Source: Flavobacteriales bacterium (lineage in GTDB: Bacteria > Bacteroidota > Bacteroidia > Flavobacteriales_G > JALEGO01). From it: DNA of 64,000 bases. Made by a program: the position numbers and the translations under genes. Below the pieces are notes generated by a model. It was not told the origin of the DNA. It did no database searches and was given only the letters and a program-made list of their open reading frames with translations. This document shows positions 20,818 through 31,404 of the stretch, piece by piece; position 1 is the stretch's first letter; each line of letters opens with the position of its first letter. The stretch lies in the NCBI GenBank assembly GCA_020628935.1, contig JAHDEG010000012.1, positions 1 through 64,000 of the forward strand, written 5' to 3'.

Positions 20818-21810
20818 TTAGTCCTTATCTAATTTGTACTTAGATACATTCATACCAAATGTTAAACCTTTAACGTCTACTAGTTCTTCCAATTCAGTTA
20901 ATGACTTTTTACCAAAATTTCTGAATTTAAGTAAGTCACTTTTTTGGAACATTACCAATTCCCCTAGAGTTTCTACATCGGCAGATTTTAAGCAATTTAA
21001 AGCTCTAACTGAAAGCTCCATATCTACCAACTTAGTCTTCAATAACTGTCTCATGTGAAGAGAAGCTTCATCAAATTCTTCTTCAGTAGATTTTGTTGGC
21101 GCATCTAATGTTATCCTTTCATCGGAAAATAACATAAAGTGATGAATTAATATTTTAGCAGCCTCTTTAAGGGCTTCTTTAGGATGGATAGATCCATCAG
21201 TTTTAATCTCAAATATTAATTTTTCATAATCAGTTTTCTGCTCAACTCTAAAGTTCTCAACATTGAACTTAACATTTTTGATAGGAGTAAAAATTGAATC
21301 CATAGAAATTACACCAAGATCTTCTTCTGGCTTTCTATTCTCTTCACTTGGAACATATCCTCTTCCTTTATCAACACTAATAGTCATGTTAAGAGAAACC
21401 TTCTTATCGAGATTACAAATTACAAAATCTGGGTTCAAAACCTGAAAAGCAGAAGTAAATTTTCCTATATCGCCAGCTGTTAGTTTATCCTGACCTTTAA
21501 TAACAAGTGTTACATTTTCTGAATCAATATCTTCTATTTGCTTCTTAAAACGAACTTGCTTTAAATTAAGAATAATATCAGTTACATCCTCTACAACACC
21601 TGAAATGGTAGAAAACTCATGATCTACTCCTTCTATTTTTAAGGAAGTAATCGCATAACCTTCTAATGAAGACAAAAGAATTCTTCTTAACGCGTTACCT
21701 ACAGTCTGACCATAACCAGGCTCTAAGGGACGAAACTCAAATCTTCCGTAGAAGTCATCCGCTTCGGACATTATCACTTTATCTGGTTTTTGAAAATCTA
21801 AAATTGCCAT
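20818..21810 (-). CDS. rpoA: RNA polymerase alpha subunit
   Basis: Protein of 330 aa. The N-terminal dimerisation domain has [20 protein letters not shown]-like sequence (here [20 protein letters not shown]), with [14 protein letters not shown] and VTDIILNLK. The C-terminal domain (about 250-330) has [22 protein letters not shown] and [14 protein letters not shown], which bind UP elements and regulators. It sits between rpsD and rplQ, the usual alpha-operon place. Confidence 0.98.
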   Translation of the reverse strand: MAILDFQKPDKVIMSEADDFYGRFEFRPLEPGYGQTVGNALRRILLSSLEGYAITSLKIEGVDHEFSTISGVVEDVTDIILNLKQVRFKKQIEDIDSENVTLVIKGQDKLTAGDIGKFTSAFQVLNPDFVICNLDKKVSLNMTISVDKGRGYVPSEENRKPEEDLGVISMDSIFTPIKNVKFNVENFRVEQKTDYEKLIFEIKTDGSIHPKEALKEAAKILIHHFMLFSDERITLDAPTKSTEEEFDEASLHMRQLLKTKLVDMELSVRALNCLKSADVETLGELVMFQKSDLLKFRNFGKKSLTELEELVDVKGLTFGMNVSKYKLDKD

Positions 21811-21830
21811 TTTACTGTTTATTTAAATTA

Positions 21831-22439
21831 TTATTTAGAGTATAATTCAACGATTAATTGCTCTTTGATATTTTCTGGTATATGCTCCCTCTCTGGTACT
21901 GCTACAAAAGTACCTTTCATTTCTGTTGAGTCAAACTCAATCCAAGAATAATGACCGTTTCTTCCTGATGAAATAGAATTTTTTATGTCCTCAATAGCTT
22001 TAGATCTTTCACGAACTTCAACAATATCACCAGGCTTAACCATGTAAGAAGGTATATTAACTATATTACCATTAACTAAGATGTGCTTGTGTGAGACTAA
22101 TTGTCTTGCACCACTTCTTGTAGGAGAGATACTCATTCTATAAACAACGTTATCTAACCTTGACTCACAAATTTTGAGTAGGTTCTCTCCAGTTGGTCCA
22201 CTTTTTCTAGAAGCTATATCAAAAAATCTTCTGAATTGCTTTTCGAGTATCCCGTAAGTATACTTAGCTTTTTGCTTTTCCATTAACTGAAAAGAATACT
22301 CAGACTTTTTACCCCTTCTTCTCGCATTACCATGCTGTCCTGGAGGATAATTTTTCTTTTCTAAAGCTTTATCTGGACCAAAAATTGGTTCTTTGAATCT
22401 TCTTGCTATTTTCGACTTTGGGCCGGTATATCTTGCCAT
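21831..22439 (-). CDS. rpsD: Ribosomal protein S4
   Basis: Primary 16S rRNA-binding protein of 202 aa. [19 protein letters not shown] is the typical start, the S4 RNA-binding domain includes [11 protein letters not shown] and [14 protein letters not shown]. The N-terminal zinc-binding cysteines of some S4 proteins are absent. It is in the alpha operon, between rpsK and rpoA. Confidence 0.98.
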   Translation of the reverse strand: MARYTGPKSKIARRFKEPIFGPDKALEKKNYPPGQHGNARRRGKKSEYSFQLMEKQKAKYTYGILEKQFRRFFDIASRKSGPTGENLLKICESRLDNVVYRMSISPTRSGARQLVSHKHILVNGNIVNIPSYMVKPGDIVEVRERSKAIEDIKNSISSGRNGHYSWIEFDSTEMKGTFVAVPEREHIPENIKEQLIVELYSK

Positions 22440-22457
22440 TACAAATATTTTATTTAC

Positions 22458-22841
22458 TTAAACTCTTCTTCTTTTAGGTGGTCTACAACCATTGTGTGGA
22501 AGTGGAGTAACATCCATAATTTCAGTTACTTCAATACCAGCATTGTGAATTGTACGAATAGCAGACTCTCTACCTGCACCTGGACCTTTAACAAAAACTT
22601 TAACTTTTCTCAAACCAGCATCAAATGCTACTTTAGAACAATCGTTGGCTGCAATTTGAGCTGCATAAGGAGTGTTTTTCTTAGAACCTCTAAATCCCTG
22701 CTTACCTGCAGAAGACCAAGAAATAACTTCACCGTTACCGTTAGTTAATGATATAATAATATTATTGAAAGATGCATTAATGTGTGCTTGACCAACAGCA
22801 TCCACTTTAACATTTCTTTTTTTGGAATTAGACTTTGCCAT
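22458..22841 (-). CDS. rpsK: Ribosomal protein S11
   Basis: Small-subunit platform protein of 127 aa that lies near the mRNA exit. [38 protein letters not shown] and the C-terminal [18 protein letters not shown] are all characteristic. 18 bp gaps on both sides. Confidence 0.98.
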   Translation of the reverse strand: MAKSNSKKRNVKVDAVGQAHINASFNNIIISLTNGNGEVISWSSAGKQGFRGSKKNTPYAAQIAANDCSKVAFDAGLRKVKVFVKGPGAGRESAIRTIHNAGIEVTEIMDVTPLPHNGCRPPKRRRV

Positions 22842-22859
22842 GTTAACTTATATTATCTA

Positions 22860-23237
22860 TTACTTAGTTGCCTTTTTCTTATTTGCAACAGTTTTTCTCT
22901 TACCCTTACGAGTTCTACTGTTGTTTTTTGTTCGCTGACCTCTCAAAGGAAGACCTGTTCTATGACGAATACCTCTATAACATCCGATATCCATTAATCT
23001 CTTAATATTCAGCTGGATTTCACCTCTGAGTGATCCTTCTACTTTATAATCTTCGCTAAGTACATTTCTAATTTTTCCAAGCTCATCATCATTCCATTCT
23101 GATACTTTAGTGCTTCTATCAACACCCGCTTTGTCTAAAATTTTCTGCGCACTTGATCTACCTATTCCATAGATATAAGTTAAACCTATTTCTCCACGCT
23201 TATTTTTTGGTAAATCTATTCCTGATATTCTGGCCAT
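22860..23237 (-). CDS. rpsM: Ribosomal protein S13
   Basis: Small-subunit head protein of 125 aa contacting the A- and P-site tRNAs and L5. [20 protein letters not shown] is the standard N-terminus, with [18 protein letters not shown] and a basic Lys/Arg-rich tail. Confidence 0.98.
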   Translation of the reverse strand: MARISGIDLPKNKRGEIGLTYIYGIGRSSAQKILDKAGVDRSTKVSEWNDDELGKIRNVLSEDYKVEGSLRGEIQLNIKRLMDIGCYRGIRHRTGLPLRGQRTKNNSRTRKGKRKTVANKKKATK

Positions 23238-23252
23238 ACTTAAAAATTATTA

Positions 23253-23369
23253 TTAACCCTGTCTTTGTTTAAACTTTGGATTCTTTTTATTTATAACGTA
23301 AACACGTCCTTTTCTTTTAACAATCTTACAATCCTCAGATCGTTTTTTAACTGATGCTCTTACTTTCAT
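23253..23369 (-). CDS. rpmJ: Ribosomal protein L36 (zinc-free form)
   Basis: A 38-aa ORF between infA and rpsM, beginning [20 protein letters not shown] and ending NPKFKQRQG, is clearly L36. The classic form binds zinc through three Cys and a His. Here only one Cys remains (Cys14); the other ligand positions read Ser11, Asn27 and Phe, so this is the C-minus form. It is 3 bp downstream of infA and 15 bp upstream of rpsM. It is too short to be found by usual length cut-offs. Confidence 0.97.
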   Translation of the reverse strand: MKVRASVKKRSEDCKIVKRKGRVYVINKKNPKFKQRQG

Positions 23370-23372
23370 AAC

Positions 23373-23594
23373 TTAAGACTTATATCTAAATTTAATTCTT
23401 CCTTTTGTCAAATCATATGGTGTCAACTCAACACTAACTTTATCTCCTGGTAAAATTTTAATATAATTCATTCTCATTTTACCTGAAATATGAGCGGTAA
23501 TTACGTGCTCATTCTCTAATTCAACTCTAAACATCGCATTAGATAACGCTTCAATTATAACTCCATCTTGCTCTATAGCAGCTTGTTTTGCCAT
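23373..23594 (-). CDS. infA: Translation initiation factor IF-1
   Basis: OB-fold protein of 73 aa that binds the ribosomal A site during initiation. [40 protein letters not shown]-type core and the end GRIKFRYKS are characteristic. It lies six bases after map, in the typical map-infA-rpmJ order. Confidence 0.98.
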   Translation of the reverse strand: MAKQAAIEQDGVIIEALSNAMFRVELENEHVITAHISGKMRMNYIKILPGDKVSVELTPYDLTKGRIKFRYKS

Positions 23595-23600
23595 ATAATA

Positions 23601-24365
23601 TTAATTTTCTCCTTTTATAAATTCAAACGTTGATAAAACTTCAGCCTTGTTTTTCCTAACTACAATGGTATGCTCAAAATGAGCAGAAGGCAACCCATCT
23701 TTGGTTACAATAGTCCATCCATCATTCAACTGCTTAATTGATCTTTTCCCAAGATTAATCATAGGTTCAATTGCTATTACCAAATTTTCAGGAAGCACTG
23801 TACCCTTTCCTCTTCTACCATAATTAGGTACCTCAGGAGACTCATGGAGTGATCTGCCTAAACCATGACCAACCAACTCTCTAACTACGGAATAACCTTG
23901 ATCTTCACAGAATGTTTGAATAGAATGACCAATATCACCAATTCTGTTACCTGCAATAGCCTTTTCTATTCCCTTGTACAAGGATGACTTAGTAGTGTTC
24001 AGTAAATTTCTAATTTCATCTGAAACATTTCCTATTGCAAAAGTATAAGCTGAATCACCAAAAAAGTCATTTTTCAGAACACCACAATCTACAGATACAA
24101 TATCACCTTCTTTCAAAACATAAGAAGTGGGGATACCGTGTACTACAGCTTCATTAAGGGATATACACAAAGAGGCAGGAAATCCATTTAACCCTTTGAA
24201 ACCAGGGACAGCACCATTATCTCTAATAAATGTTTCAGCTAGCTTATCCAAGTCACTTAATACGACTCCAGGACCAATTACTTTACTAACCTCTCCTAGT
24301 GTTTTACCAACAAGTAAAGAACTTTCTTTTATTAACTCTATTTCCTCTTCCGTTTTTATTATCAT
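23601..24365 (-). CDS. map: Methionine aminopeptidase, type I
   Basis: Removes the initiator Met from new proteins; 254 aa. Metal ligands are in VDCGVLKNDFFGDSAYTF (two Asp), GHGLGRSLHE (His), IEPMINLG (Glu) and FEHTIVV (Glu region). No N-terminal zinc finger extension. It sits five bases after secY, as in many spc operons without adk. Confidence 0.97.
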   Translation of the reverse strand: MIIKTEEEIELIKESSLLVGKTLGEVSKVIGPGVVLSDLDKLAETFIRDNGAVPGFKGLNGFPASLCISLNEAVVHGIPTSYVLKEGDIVSVDCGVLKNDFFGDSAYTFAIGNVSDEIRNLLNTTKSSLYKGIEKAIAGNRIGDIGHSIQTFCEDQGYSVVRELVGHGLGRSLHESPEVPNYGRRGKGTVLPENLVIAIEPMINLGKRSIKQLNDGWTIVTKDGLPSAHFEHTIVVRKNKAEVLSTFEFIKGEN

Positions 24366-24370
24366 AGCAC

Positions 24371-25684
24371 TTAGCCCATCACCGGAAGAGATGATCTGCC
24401 TTTAATTTTAGTACCTTTCATCAATCCATCATAACGTTTCATTAATAAATGACTTTCAATTTGTTGAAGAGTATCCAGTACGACTCCAACCATTATGAGA
24501 AGTGAAGTTCCACCAAAAAATAATGCAAAACTTGGTGAAACACCCAAAAGGTACGCAAAAGCTGGAAATACTGCAACTAGTGCTAAAAAGATAGATCCAG
24601 GAAGAGTTATTCTTGAAAGAACAGTATCAATAAAATCAGCTGTTCTTTTCCCGGGCTTAACTCCTGGAATAAAACCACCGTTCTTTTTCATTTCTTCAGC
24701 CATTTGTTGAGGAGACATAATAATTGCTGTATAAAAATAAGTGAAAGCAACAATTAAAATTCCCAGTGTTAAATTATAACCAAAACCAAATGGATTTGAA
24801 AACATTGAAATAATGGTTCCGTTTGTGGAAAACAACATTGGAGGAATAACCATGATGGTGGAAGCAAATATTATAGGCATTACCCCTGACGCGTTAACTT
24901 TCAATGGTAAAAAGTTTCTACCACCTGAAGTTTGCATTTTACCAACTATTCGTTTAGCATACTGAACAGGAACTCTTCTAGTTCCTTGAACAAGTAGTAT
25001 AGACACCAATATAACAAGCAGTAAAAATATAATCTCAAGCAAAAAGAATACTGCACCACCAGCTCCATTTAATCTGGTTTCAAATTCAGCAGCCAAAGCT
25101 GTAGGAAAAGAAGCAATAATACCTATCATTATTATTAATGAAGTACCGTTTCCAATACCTTTTTCGGTAATTCTTTCACCCAACCACATAACAAACAAAG
25201 TACCAGTAACAAGCACTATAATTGAAGTTATTTTAAACAATAAAGGGCTTGCAGTAACGATTGCTTCAGCAGGAATTTGGGTACCAATATATGTTGAGCC
25301 TTGTAAAAGAGTGACAATAATAGTAAGATATCTAGTCCACTGAGTGATCTTTTTCCTTCCACTTTCTCCTTCACGCTGCATTTTTTGTATTCTAGGTACT
25401 GCAATACCAGCTAATTGCATAACAATTGATGCTGATATGTAAGGCATAATACCTAAAGCAAAAATAGATGCTCTAGAAAATGAACCACCAGAAAATATAT
25501 TAATTAATTGAGCAAAGCCTTGAGCATCACCGGCGCTTTGCTGAAGAATTTCAGCATCAATTCCTGGCAAAACAACAAAAGAACCAAGTCGATATATAAA
25601 AAGCAATGAAAGTGTAGTTAGAATTCGCGAACGCAAATCTTCTATACTCCAAATGTTTCTTAACGTATCTAAAAATTTCTTCAT
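24371..25684 (-). CDS. secY: Preprotein translocase subunit SecY
   Basis: Central channel of the Sec translocon, 437 aa with ten predicted TM segments. YRLGSFVVLPGID near the N-terminus, the plug region FSGGSFSRASIFALGIMPYI and the late QQMAEEMKKNGGFIPGVKPG loop are diagnostic. It follows rplO by six bases. Confidence 0.98.
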   Translation of the reverse strand: MKKFLDTLRNIWSIEDLRSRILTTLSLLFIYRLGSFVVLPGIDAEILQQSAGDAQGFAQLINIFSGGSFSRASIFALGIMPYISASIVMQLAGIAVPRIQKMQREGESGRKKITQWTRYLTIIVTLLQGSTYIGTQIPAEAIVTASPLLFKITSIIVLVTGTLFVMWLGERITEKGIGNGTSLIIMIGIIASFPTALAAEFETRLNGAGGAVFFLLEIIFLLLVILVSILLVQGTRRVPVQYAKRIVGKMQTSGGRNFLPLKVNASGVMPIIFASTIMVIPPMLFSTNGTIISMFSNPFGFGYNLTLGILIVAFTYFYTAIIMSPQQMAEEMKKNGGFIPGVKPGKRTADFIDTVLSRITLPGSIFLALVAVFPAFAYLLGVSPSFALFFGGTSLLIMVGVVLDTLQQIESHLLMKRYDGLMKGTKIKGRSSLPVMG

Positions 25685-25690
25685 TTAAAT

Positions 25691-26173
25691 CTATTTTTCT
25701 ACTGAAGTGATATTACGGTCCTTGTACTCGATTAGAGTAACGGTACCGCCTTTAGATTCGATCATTTTTCTGGCACTTTCTGAGCATGCATCAACAGTAA
25801 TATTGATCTTAGCATTTAACTCACCACGCCCCAAGACTTTACATAAATCTTTTTTGGAAATTAGACCTGACTCAATCAACAATTGCTTTGTAATAAGATC
25901 TGTGTTGCTGGATGAAGCTAATGCCTCAATAGCATCTAAGTTTACTGGCTTATACTCAACTCTATTAGGGTTAGTAAATCCAAATTTAGGTACTCTTCTT
26001 TGAAGGGGCATTTGACCACCTTCAAAACCGATTTTTTTACTGTAACCAGATCTTGATTTTTGGCCTTTGTGACCCCTAGTGGAAGTTCCTCCCTTACCAG
26101 AACCTTGTCCACGACCAATTCTTTTAGAGCCCTTAACAGAACCTTCAGCTGGTGTTAAATTACTTAAATCCAT
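25691..26173 (-). CDS. rplO: Ribosomal protein L15
   Basis: Large-subunit protein of 160 aa. MDLSNLTPAEGSVKGSKRIG with the glycine-rich RGQGSGKGGTSTRGHKGQKS and GFEGGQMPLQRRVPKFGF are typical. The C-terminal part has the usual KIE/VTLIE-type beta region. Confidence 0.98.
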   Translation of the reverse strand: MDLSNLTPAEGSVKGSKRIGRGQGSGKGGTSTRGHKGQKSRSGYSKKIGFEGGQMPLQRRVPKFGFTNPNRVEYKPVNLDAIEALASSSNTDLITKQLLIESGLISKKDLCKVLGRGELNAKINITVDACSESARKMIESKGGTVTLIEYKDRNITSVEK

Positions 26174-26179
26174 TATAAA

Positions 26180-26362
26180 TTATTTTACTTCTTCAAATTT
26201 AACTAGATGAGAAACCCTATTAACCATACCAATGATTTGAGGAGTAGCCTCTTTTTCAATCGTATGATTAATTTTTCTAAGGCCTAAAGCTTTAATTGTT
26301 AGCTTTTGCTTGTTAGGCCTATTAATTACACTTCTAACTTGAGTGATACGTACTTTTTTCAT
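26180..26362 (-). CDS. rpmD: Ribosomal protein L30
   Basis: 60-aa protein, MKKVRITQVRSVINRPNKQK then ALGLRKINHTIE, the bacterial short form of L30. Six bases from rplO and three bases from rpsE. Confidence 0.97.
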   Translation of the reverse strand: MKKVRITQVRSVINRPNKQKLTIKALGLRKINHTIEKEATPQIIGMVNRVSHLVKFEEVK

Positions 26363-26365
26363 TTT

Positions 26366-26884
26366 CTACCCTTTAAAAACAGTATTCAATTCAACACCTC
26401 TATGCTGTGCTACTGTATAAGCATCACGCATTTGCATAAGAGCATCAATAGTTGCTTTAACAACATTATGAGGATTAGATGAGCCTAGAGACTTAGCCAA
26501 TACATCCTTAATTCCTACACTTTCTAAAACAGATCTCATTGCACCTCCAGCAATTACACCAGTTCCTAGAGAAGCAGGCTTCAAATATATCTTTGCTCCA
26601 CTATATTTACCGTACTGCTCATGTGGTACTGTGGAATTAACTATTGGTACCTTTATGAGGTTCTTCTTAGCATCATCTATTCCCTTAGAAATTGCCGTAG
26701 TTATTTCTTTAGCTTTTCCTAAACCATGACCAACAATACCATTCTCATTTCCAACAACAACAATTGCAGAAAAGCTGAATGTACGACCACCTTTTGTTAC
26801 TTTGGTAACACGTCTAACACTAACTAGCTTATCTACTAATTCAATTTCGCTAGACTTAACTTTCTTTACTTTAGATATACTCAT
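26366..26884 (-). CDS. rpsE: Ribosomal protein S5
   Basis: 172-aa small-subunit protein important for decoding fidelity. The S5 double-stranded RNA-binding domain includes [20 protein letters not shown] and [12 protein letters not shown], the C-terminal domain [19 protein letters not shown] and [13 protein letters not shown]. Confidence 0.98.
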   Translation of the reverse strand: MSISKVKKVKSSEIELVDKLVSVRRVTKVTKGGRTFSFSAIVVVGNENGIVGHGLGKAKEITTAISKGIDDAKKNLIKVPIVNSTVPHEQYGKYSGAKIYLKPASLGTGVIAGGAMRSVLESVGIKDVLAKSLGSSNPHNVVKATIDALMQMRDAYTVAQHRGVELNTVFKG

Positions 26885-26896
26885 CTGATAATATTA

Positions 26897-27244
26897 TTAA
26901 AACTTAAGGCCTCCCTCTCTAGCTCCTTCGGCTAAAGACTTAATTCTGCCATGATATAAATATCCATTTCTATCAAACCTAACTTTATCAATACCAGCCT
27001 TAGTTGCTTTTTCAGCAACATCTTTACCGGTTTTTAAAGCCATCTCAGTCTTACTACCACGGTCCTTCAATGTTAATGAAGAAGATGAAACTAAAGTAAT
27101 TCCTTTTTGATCATCAATAATTTGAGCATAAATTTCTTTATTACTTCTAAATACTGATAATCTAGGTTGATCAGAAGTACCTAAAACATGTTTACGTACT
27201 CTCTTTTTAATTTTTGCTCTACGCGCTAATTTGTTGTATGCCAT
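26897..27244 (-). CDS. rplR: Ribosomal protein L18
   Basis: 5S rRNA-binding protein of 115 aa. RPRLSVFRS-type motif (here [19 protein letters not shown]) and the conserved end [20 protein letters not shown] are present. Confidence 0.98.
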   Translation of the reverse strand: MAYNKLARRAKIKKRVRKHVLGTSDQPRLSVFRSNKEIYAQIIDDQKGITLVSSSSLTLKDRGSKTEMALKTGKDVAEKATKAGIDKVRFDRNGYLYHGRIKSLAEGAREGGLKF

Positions 27245-27255
27245 TGTATAAAACT

Positions 27256-27810
27256 TTATTTAGCTGAAGCCGACTTACCAGCTTTTCTTCTAATTTGTTC
27301 GCCTTTGATCCGAATCCCTTTACCCTTATATGGCTCAGGCTTTCTTAATGATCTTATTTTCGCTGCAACTTGACCAACTAATTGTTTGTCATGAGACTCA
27401 AGAATAATCATAGGATTTTTCCCTTTTTCACTGATCGTTGTAACTTTAACCTCCGGAGAAATAACTAAAATCACACTATGAGAAAAACCTAAACTCAAAT
27501 CTAATTGCTGCCCTGTGTTCGATGCTCTATAACCAACACCAACTAACTCCAGTTCTTTTTTAAAACCAACTGAAACCCCTTCAATCATGTTACTAACCAA
27601 AGACCTGTTCAAACCATGTTGAGATTTTAAATCTTTTGTTTCGCCTTGACGAGAACAAATCAGTTCATCCTCTTTCTGCTCGAAAACTATACCAGGATAA
27701 ATAGATTGAGCTAACTCACCTTTTGGCCCCTTTACAGTAACAATATTATTTTCAAAAGAAAACTGTACATTGCTAGGTAGTTTGATTATTGCATTTCCTA
27801 TTCTAGACAT
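27256..27810 (-). CDS. rplF: Ribosomal protein L6
   Basis: 184-aa large-subunit protein near the factor-binding site. [15 protein letters not shown] is the standard start; [12 protein letters not shown] and the C-terminal signature [19 protein letters not shown] are intact. Confidence 0.98.
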   Translation of the reverse strand: MSRIGNAIIKLPSNVQFSFENNIVTVKGPKGELAQSIYPGIVFEQKEDELICSRQGETKDLKSQHGLNRSLVSNMIEGVSVGFKKELELVGVGYRASNTGQQLDLSLGFSHSVILVISPEVKVTTISEKGKNPMIILESHDKQLVGQVAAKIRSLRKPEPYKGKGIRIKGEQIRRKAGKSASAK

Positions 27811-27826
27811 TTCTAATTTTTATATG

Positions 27827-28222
27827 TTAATAAACGTAACAAAGAACTTCTCCACCAACATTATTTTGAATGGCTTCCTTGTTTGTCATCACTCCTTTAG
27901 AAGTCGAAAGTATGGCCACTCCTAGACCATTAAGAACTCTAGGCATACTTTCAACATCACTATACTTTCTTAAACCAGGTTTACTTACCTTAATAAGCTT
28001 TCTTATCGCAGGAACTTTAGTCACTGGATGATATTTTAAAGCAATTTTAATTTTACCTTGAAGATTATCATCCTCAAATTTATAATTCAAAATATACCCT
28101 TTATCTCTAAGTACTCTTGTTATCTCTTTTTTGAGATTGGAAGCAGGTATTTCTACTACTCTATGATTAGCTTGGATTGCATTTCTGACTCTCGTTAAGT
28201 AATCCGCAATTGTATCAGTCAT
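27827..28222 (-). CDS. rpsH: Ribosomal protein S8
   Basis: 131-aa 16S rRNA-binding protein. MTDTIADYLTRVRNAIQANH and the C-terminal GVAILSTSKGVMTNKEA with GGEVLCYVY are typical. In other bacteria S8 represses the spc operon; no comparison was made for a binding site here. Confidence 0.98.
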   Translation of the reverse strand: MTDTIADYLTRVRNAIQANHRVVEIPASNLKKEITRVLRDKGYILNYKFEDDNLQGKIKIALKYHPVTKVPAIRKLIKVSKPGLRKYSDVESMPRVLNGLGVAILSTSKGVMTNKEAIQNNVGGEVLCYVY

Positions 28223-28241
28223 TTTCTTACTTATTTAATAT

Positions 28242-28511
28242 TTACCAACTAGCCTTTCTAACTCCAGGTATAAGTCCTTGATTAGCCATTTCTCTAAAAG
28301 TCACCCTAGAAAGACCAAATTGTCTCATATAACCTCTTGGACGACCTGTAATAACACATCTGTTATGTAACCTGACTCTAGAAGAGTTTTTAGGTAGCTT
28401 CTGAAGCTCTTCCCATTTACCTTCTGCCTTCAAGGCAGCCCTTTTGTCAGCATATTTTTCGACCAAACGCTCTCTCTTACGCTCTCTAGCCTTCATTGAT
28501 TCTTTTGCCAT
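28242..28511 (-). CDS. rpsN: Ribosomal protein S14 (zinc-free form)
   Basis: 89-aa long form of S14. The central zinc-ribbon cysteines of the short form are missing; the end [20 protein letters not shown] is diagnostic. [20 protein letters not shown] is the typical start. Confidence 0.98.
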   Translation of the reverse strand: MAKESMKARERKRERLVEKYADKRAALKAEGKWEELQKLPKNSSRVRLHNRCVITGRPRGYMRQFGLSRVTFREMANQGLIPGVRKASW

Positions 28512-28521
28512 AATCCTTTAA

Positions 28522-29082
28522 TTACTTAGCTTTAAACGGTAAACCAAATGCTTTCAACAATTCGAAAGATTCCTCGTTGTTTTGTGCTGTGGTAACAAAC
28601 GTGATATCCATACCATGAATACCATTAATTTTATCGATGTCTATTTCAGGAAAAATAATATGCTCCTTAATACCTAACGTATAATTTCCTCTACCATCAA
28701 AAGCATTTCTATTAATACCCCTAAAATCTCTAGTTCTTGGAAGCGCTACTGCTACTAAACGATCTAAAAATTCATACATTTTATTACCCCTTAAAGTAAC
28801 TTTAGTACCAATAGGGACACCCTTTCTTAATTTAAAGTTAGAGATATCTTTTTTAGAAAGACACGGAACGGCTTTCTGACCTGTGATAGCTGCTAATTCA
28901 CTTAAAGAATGATCTATTAATTTTTTATCGGCAACTGCATCGCCAATACCATGATTAATACAAATCTTTTTTAAAGAAGGCACTCTCATGGACGATGAAA
29001 AACCAAACTTTTCTTTCAATGCTGGAGCAATCTCTTCAGCGTATTGCTTTTTTGCTCTTGGTATATAGGTAGTTGAACTCAT
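28522..29082 (-). CDS. rplE: Ribosomal protein L5
   Basis: 186-aa 5S rRNA-binding protein contacting P-site t[39 protein letters not shown] and [20 protein letters not shown] are intact. One base separates it from the upstream rplX stop. Confidence 0.98.
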   Translation of the reverse strand: MSSTTYIPRAKKQYAEEIAPALKEKFGFSSSMRVPSLKKICINHGIGDAVADKKLIDHSLSELAAITGQKAVPCLSKKDISNFKLRKGVPIGTKVTLRGNKMYEFLDRLVAVALPRTRDFRGINRNAFDGRGNYTLGIKEHIIFPEIDIDKINGIHGMDITFVTTAQNNEESFELLKAFGLPFKAK

Positions 29083-29083
29083 T

Positions 29084-29401
29084 TTATATTTCCTCTGATG
29101 ACTTTATGGATTTTCTAACACTTACTCCTTTACTATTTTTCTCTCTCCTAACCCTAGATGCAACACCTTTTGAGTCTAACAACATTAAGTTAGAAATATG
29201 GATAGCTGCTTCCATTTTAACGATGCCACCGTCAGCATTAGTAGCTGAAGGCTTCGAATGTTTACTGATCATATTAACCCCTTCAACAATCGCACGATTA
29301 TTTGCGGCTGAAACAGAAAGAACCTTCCCGGTTTTGCTTTTTTCGTTACCAGCAATTACAACCACTTGGTCACCTTTCTTAATATGTAATTTCTTTTGCA
29401 T
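29084..29401 (-). CDS. rplX: Ribosomal protein L24
   Basis: 105-aa assembly-initiator protein. [20 protein letters not shown] then GKVLSV is the KOW motif; [20 protein letters not shown] and EAAIHISN follow in the usual order. Confidence 0.98.
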   Translation of the reverse strand: MQKKLHIKKGDQVVVIAGNEKSKTGKVLSVSAANNRAIVEGVNMISKHSKPSATNADGGIVKMEAAIHISNLMLLDSKGVASRVRREKNSKGVSVRKSIKSSEEI

Positions 29402-29421
29402 AATTATTTACTTCTAATCTA

Positions 29422-29790
29422 TTAAATAACCTCTGGAGCTAATGAAACAATCTTCATAAATTGCTTTTCTCTTAATTCTCTAGCTACTGGACCAAAAACA
29501 CGAGTTCCACGCATCTCTCCAGTCCCATTTAAAAGTACTACAGCATTATCATCAAATCTAATGTACGATCCATCTTGTCTACGAATCTCTTTTTTTGTTC
29601 TAACAACTACTGCTTTAGAAACAGCACCTTTTTTAATGTTACCTGATGGTGTCGCTGACTTAACAGAACATACAATTTGATCACCTATTGAGGCATACCG
29701 TCTTTTCGTTCCGCCTAAAACTCTTATACAAAGAACTTCCTTCGCACCACTGTTATCGGCTACCTTTAATCTTGACTCTTGCTGTACCAT
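29422..29790 (-). CDS. rplN: Ribosomal protein L14
   Basis: 122-aa subunit-interface protein. [20 protein letters not shown], the signature [19 protein letters not shown] and the end [16 protein letters not shown] are intact. Confidence 0.98.
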   Translation of the reverse strand: MVQQESRLKVADNSGAKEVLCIRVLGGTKRRYASIGDQIVCSVKSATPSGNIKKGAVSKAVVVRTKKEIRRQDGSYIRFDDNAVVLLNGTGEMRGTRVFGPVARELREKQFMKIVSLAPEVI

Positions 29791-29799
29791 ATAAACTAA

Positions 29800-30054
29800 T
29801 TACTTCGCTTTTTCAAGAATTTCAACAAGTCTCCACCTTTTATTTTTACTAAGTGGCCTTGTCTCCATTATTTTCACTAAATCTCCATTTCCACACTCAT
29901 TCTTTTCGTCATGAGTAATGAATTTCTTACTGGTTTTAATGAACTTTCCGTAAACAGCATGCTTCATTTTTCTTTCAACACTAACTGTTATGGACTTATC
30001 CATTTTGTCACTCGTGACAATACCAACTCTTTCTTTTCTAAGATTTCTTTCCAT
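29800..30054 (-). CDS. rpsQ: Ribosomal protein S17
   Basis: 84-aa 16S rRNA-binding OB-fold protein. [19 protein letters not shown] and the signature [20 protein letters not shown] identify it. Nine-base gaps to both neighbours. Confidence 0.98.
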   Translation of the reverse strand: MERNLRKERVGIVTSDKMDKSITVSVERKMKHAVYGKFIKTSKKFITHDEKNECGNGDLVKIMETRPLSKNKRWRLVEILEKAK

Positions 30055-30063
30055 CTTATTTGA

Positions 30064-30249
30064 TTATCTTTTATTAAGCTCAGTTTTTAGGCGAGCAACC
30101 ATTTTTCGCTTATTCTTAATATCAAGCGGGTTCTCCAAAGGAGCAACTGCATGATTCAATTTAGCTTTTAATAAACTTTCTTGCTCTAAAGAGATCTTTT
30201 CTTTGAGCTCGTCAGTTTTCATTTCTTTTATGTAGCTATATTTTTTCAT
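30064..30249 (-). CDS. rpmC: Ribosomal protein L29
   Basis: 61-aa helical protein at the tunnel exit. EMKTDELKEKISLEQESLLK and the end KNKRKMVARLKTELNKR are typical of the family. Confidence 0.97.
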   Translation of the reverse strand: MKKYSYIKEMKTDELKEKISLEQESLLKAKLNHAVAPLENPLDIKNKRKMVARLKTELNKR

Positions 30250-30274
30250 GTAAAAAATCTATTGGTCTGCAAAA

Positions 30275-30694
30275 TTACTGAATAAAATCTCTTCTAACAA
30301 CAAATTTCGTAGTTACTGGCAATTTTTGTGCTGCTAGCCTCAATGCTTCAGCTGCTGTTTCTTGAGAAACACCATCCATTTCAAACATAATAGTACCTGG
30401 TTTTATTACAGCTACATAATGATCAAGCGCACCTTTACCTTTACCCATACGAACCTCTGCAGGCTTACTAGTCATAGGCTTATCAGGAAATACTCGAATC
30501 CATACTTGTCCCTCTCTTTTCATATATCTAGTCATTGCAATACGAGCTGCTTCAATCTGACGACTTGTCAAAAAACCCTGTTTCAAAGATTTTAATCCAA
30601 ATGTGCCAAAAGAAATTTCTGCACCACGATTAGCTAGACCTTTAACTCTACCTTTCTGTTGTTTTCTATGTTTGGTTTTTTTAGGCTGTAGCAT
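30275..30694 (-). CDS. rplP: Ribosomal protein L16
   Basis: 139-aa protein next to the peptidyl-transferase centre. [39 protein letters not shown] and [19 protein letters not shown] are the family signatures. Confidence 0.98.
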   Translation of the reverse strand: MLQPKKTKHRKQQKGRVKGLANRGAEISFGTFGLKSLKQGFLTSRQIEAARIAMTRYMKREGQVWIRVFPDKPMTSKPAEVRMGKGKGALDHYVAVIKPGTIMFEMDGVSQETAAEALRLAAQKLPVTTKFVVRRDFIQ

Positions 30695-30699
30695 AATAG

Positions 30700-31401
30700 T
30701 TATCTTTTCTTATTAGAACCTTTATTAAACTTAGACTTATTGTCCTTAGAAGCGAAATTCGGTGAAAGGTCCCTCTTTCCAAATACCTCACCTCTACAAA
30801 CCCAAACTTTTATACCTAAACGACCATAAGTTGTGTGTGCTTCAGAAAGTGCATAGTCTATATCTGCACGGAAAGTATGTAAAGGTGTTCTTCCTTCTTT
30901 ATATTGTTCTGTTCGAGCCATATCAGAACCGTTAATTCTACCAGAAACGGATACTTTTATACCCTCAGCACCCATTCTTATTGCGGAACTAATAGCCATT
31001 TTAATTGCACGTCTGTGAGATATTCTGCCCTCAATTTGACGAGCAATACTATCAGCAACTAATTTAGCATCAAGATCAGGTCTCTTTATTTCATGAATGT
31101 TAATCTGTATCTCCTTATCAGTCAACTTCTTGAGTTCTTCTTTCAACTTATCAACTTCTTGTCCCCCTTTACCGATGATTACTCCTGGACGAGATGTATG
31201 TATAGTAACTGTTACAAGTTTGAGTGTTCTCTCAATTACTATTTTAGAAACACTAGCTCTCCTTAATCTTTCAGAAATATATTGTCGAATGTTGTGATCT
31301 TCTAAAATTTTAGAAGCGTAATTTCTTCCTCCGAACCAGTTAGAATCCCAACCTTTAATGTAACCTAATCTGTTACCTATTGGATTTGTTTTTTGACCCA
31401 T
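30700..31401 (-). CDS. rpsC: Ribosomal protein S3
   Basis: 233-aa protein lining the mRNA entry tunnel. [20 protein letters not shown], the KH motif [19 protein letters not shown] and the S3 C-terminal signature [19 protein letters not shown] are present. Confidence 0.98.
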   Translation of the reverse strand: MGQKTNPIGNRLGYIKGWDSNWFGGRNYASKILEDHNIRQYISERLRRASVSKIVIERTLKLVTVTIHTSRPGVIIGKGGQEVDKLKEELKKLTDKEIQINIHEIKRPDLDAKLVADSIARQIEGRISHRRAIKMAISSAIRMGAEGIKVSVSGRINGSDMARTEQYKEGRTPLHTFRADIDYALSEAHTTYGRLGIKVWVCRGEVFGKRDLSPNFASKDNKSKFNKGSNKKR

Positions 31402-31404
31402 CTT

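Noticed and set aside
22494-22997. Two plus-strand ORFs opposite rpsK and rpsM
   Set aside because: Shadows of highly conserved ribosomal genes in another frame.
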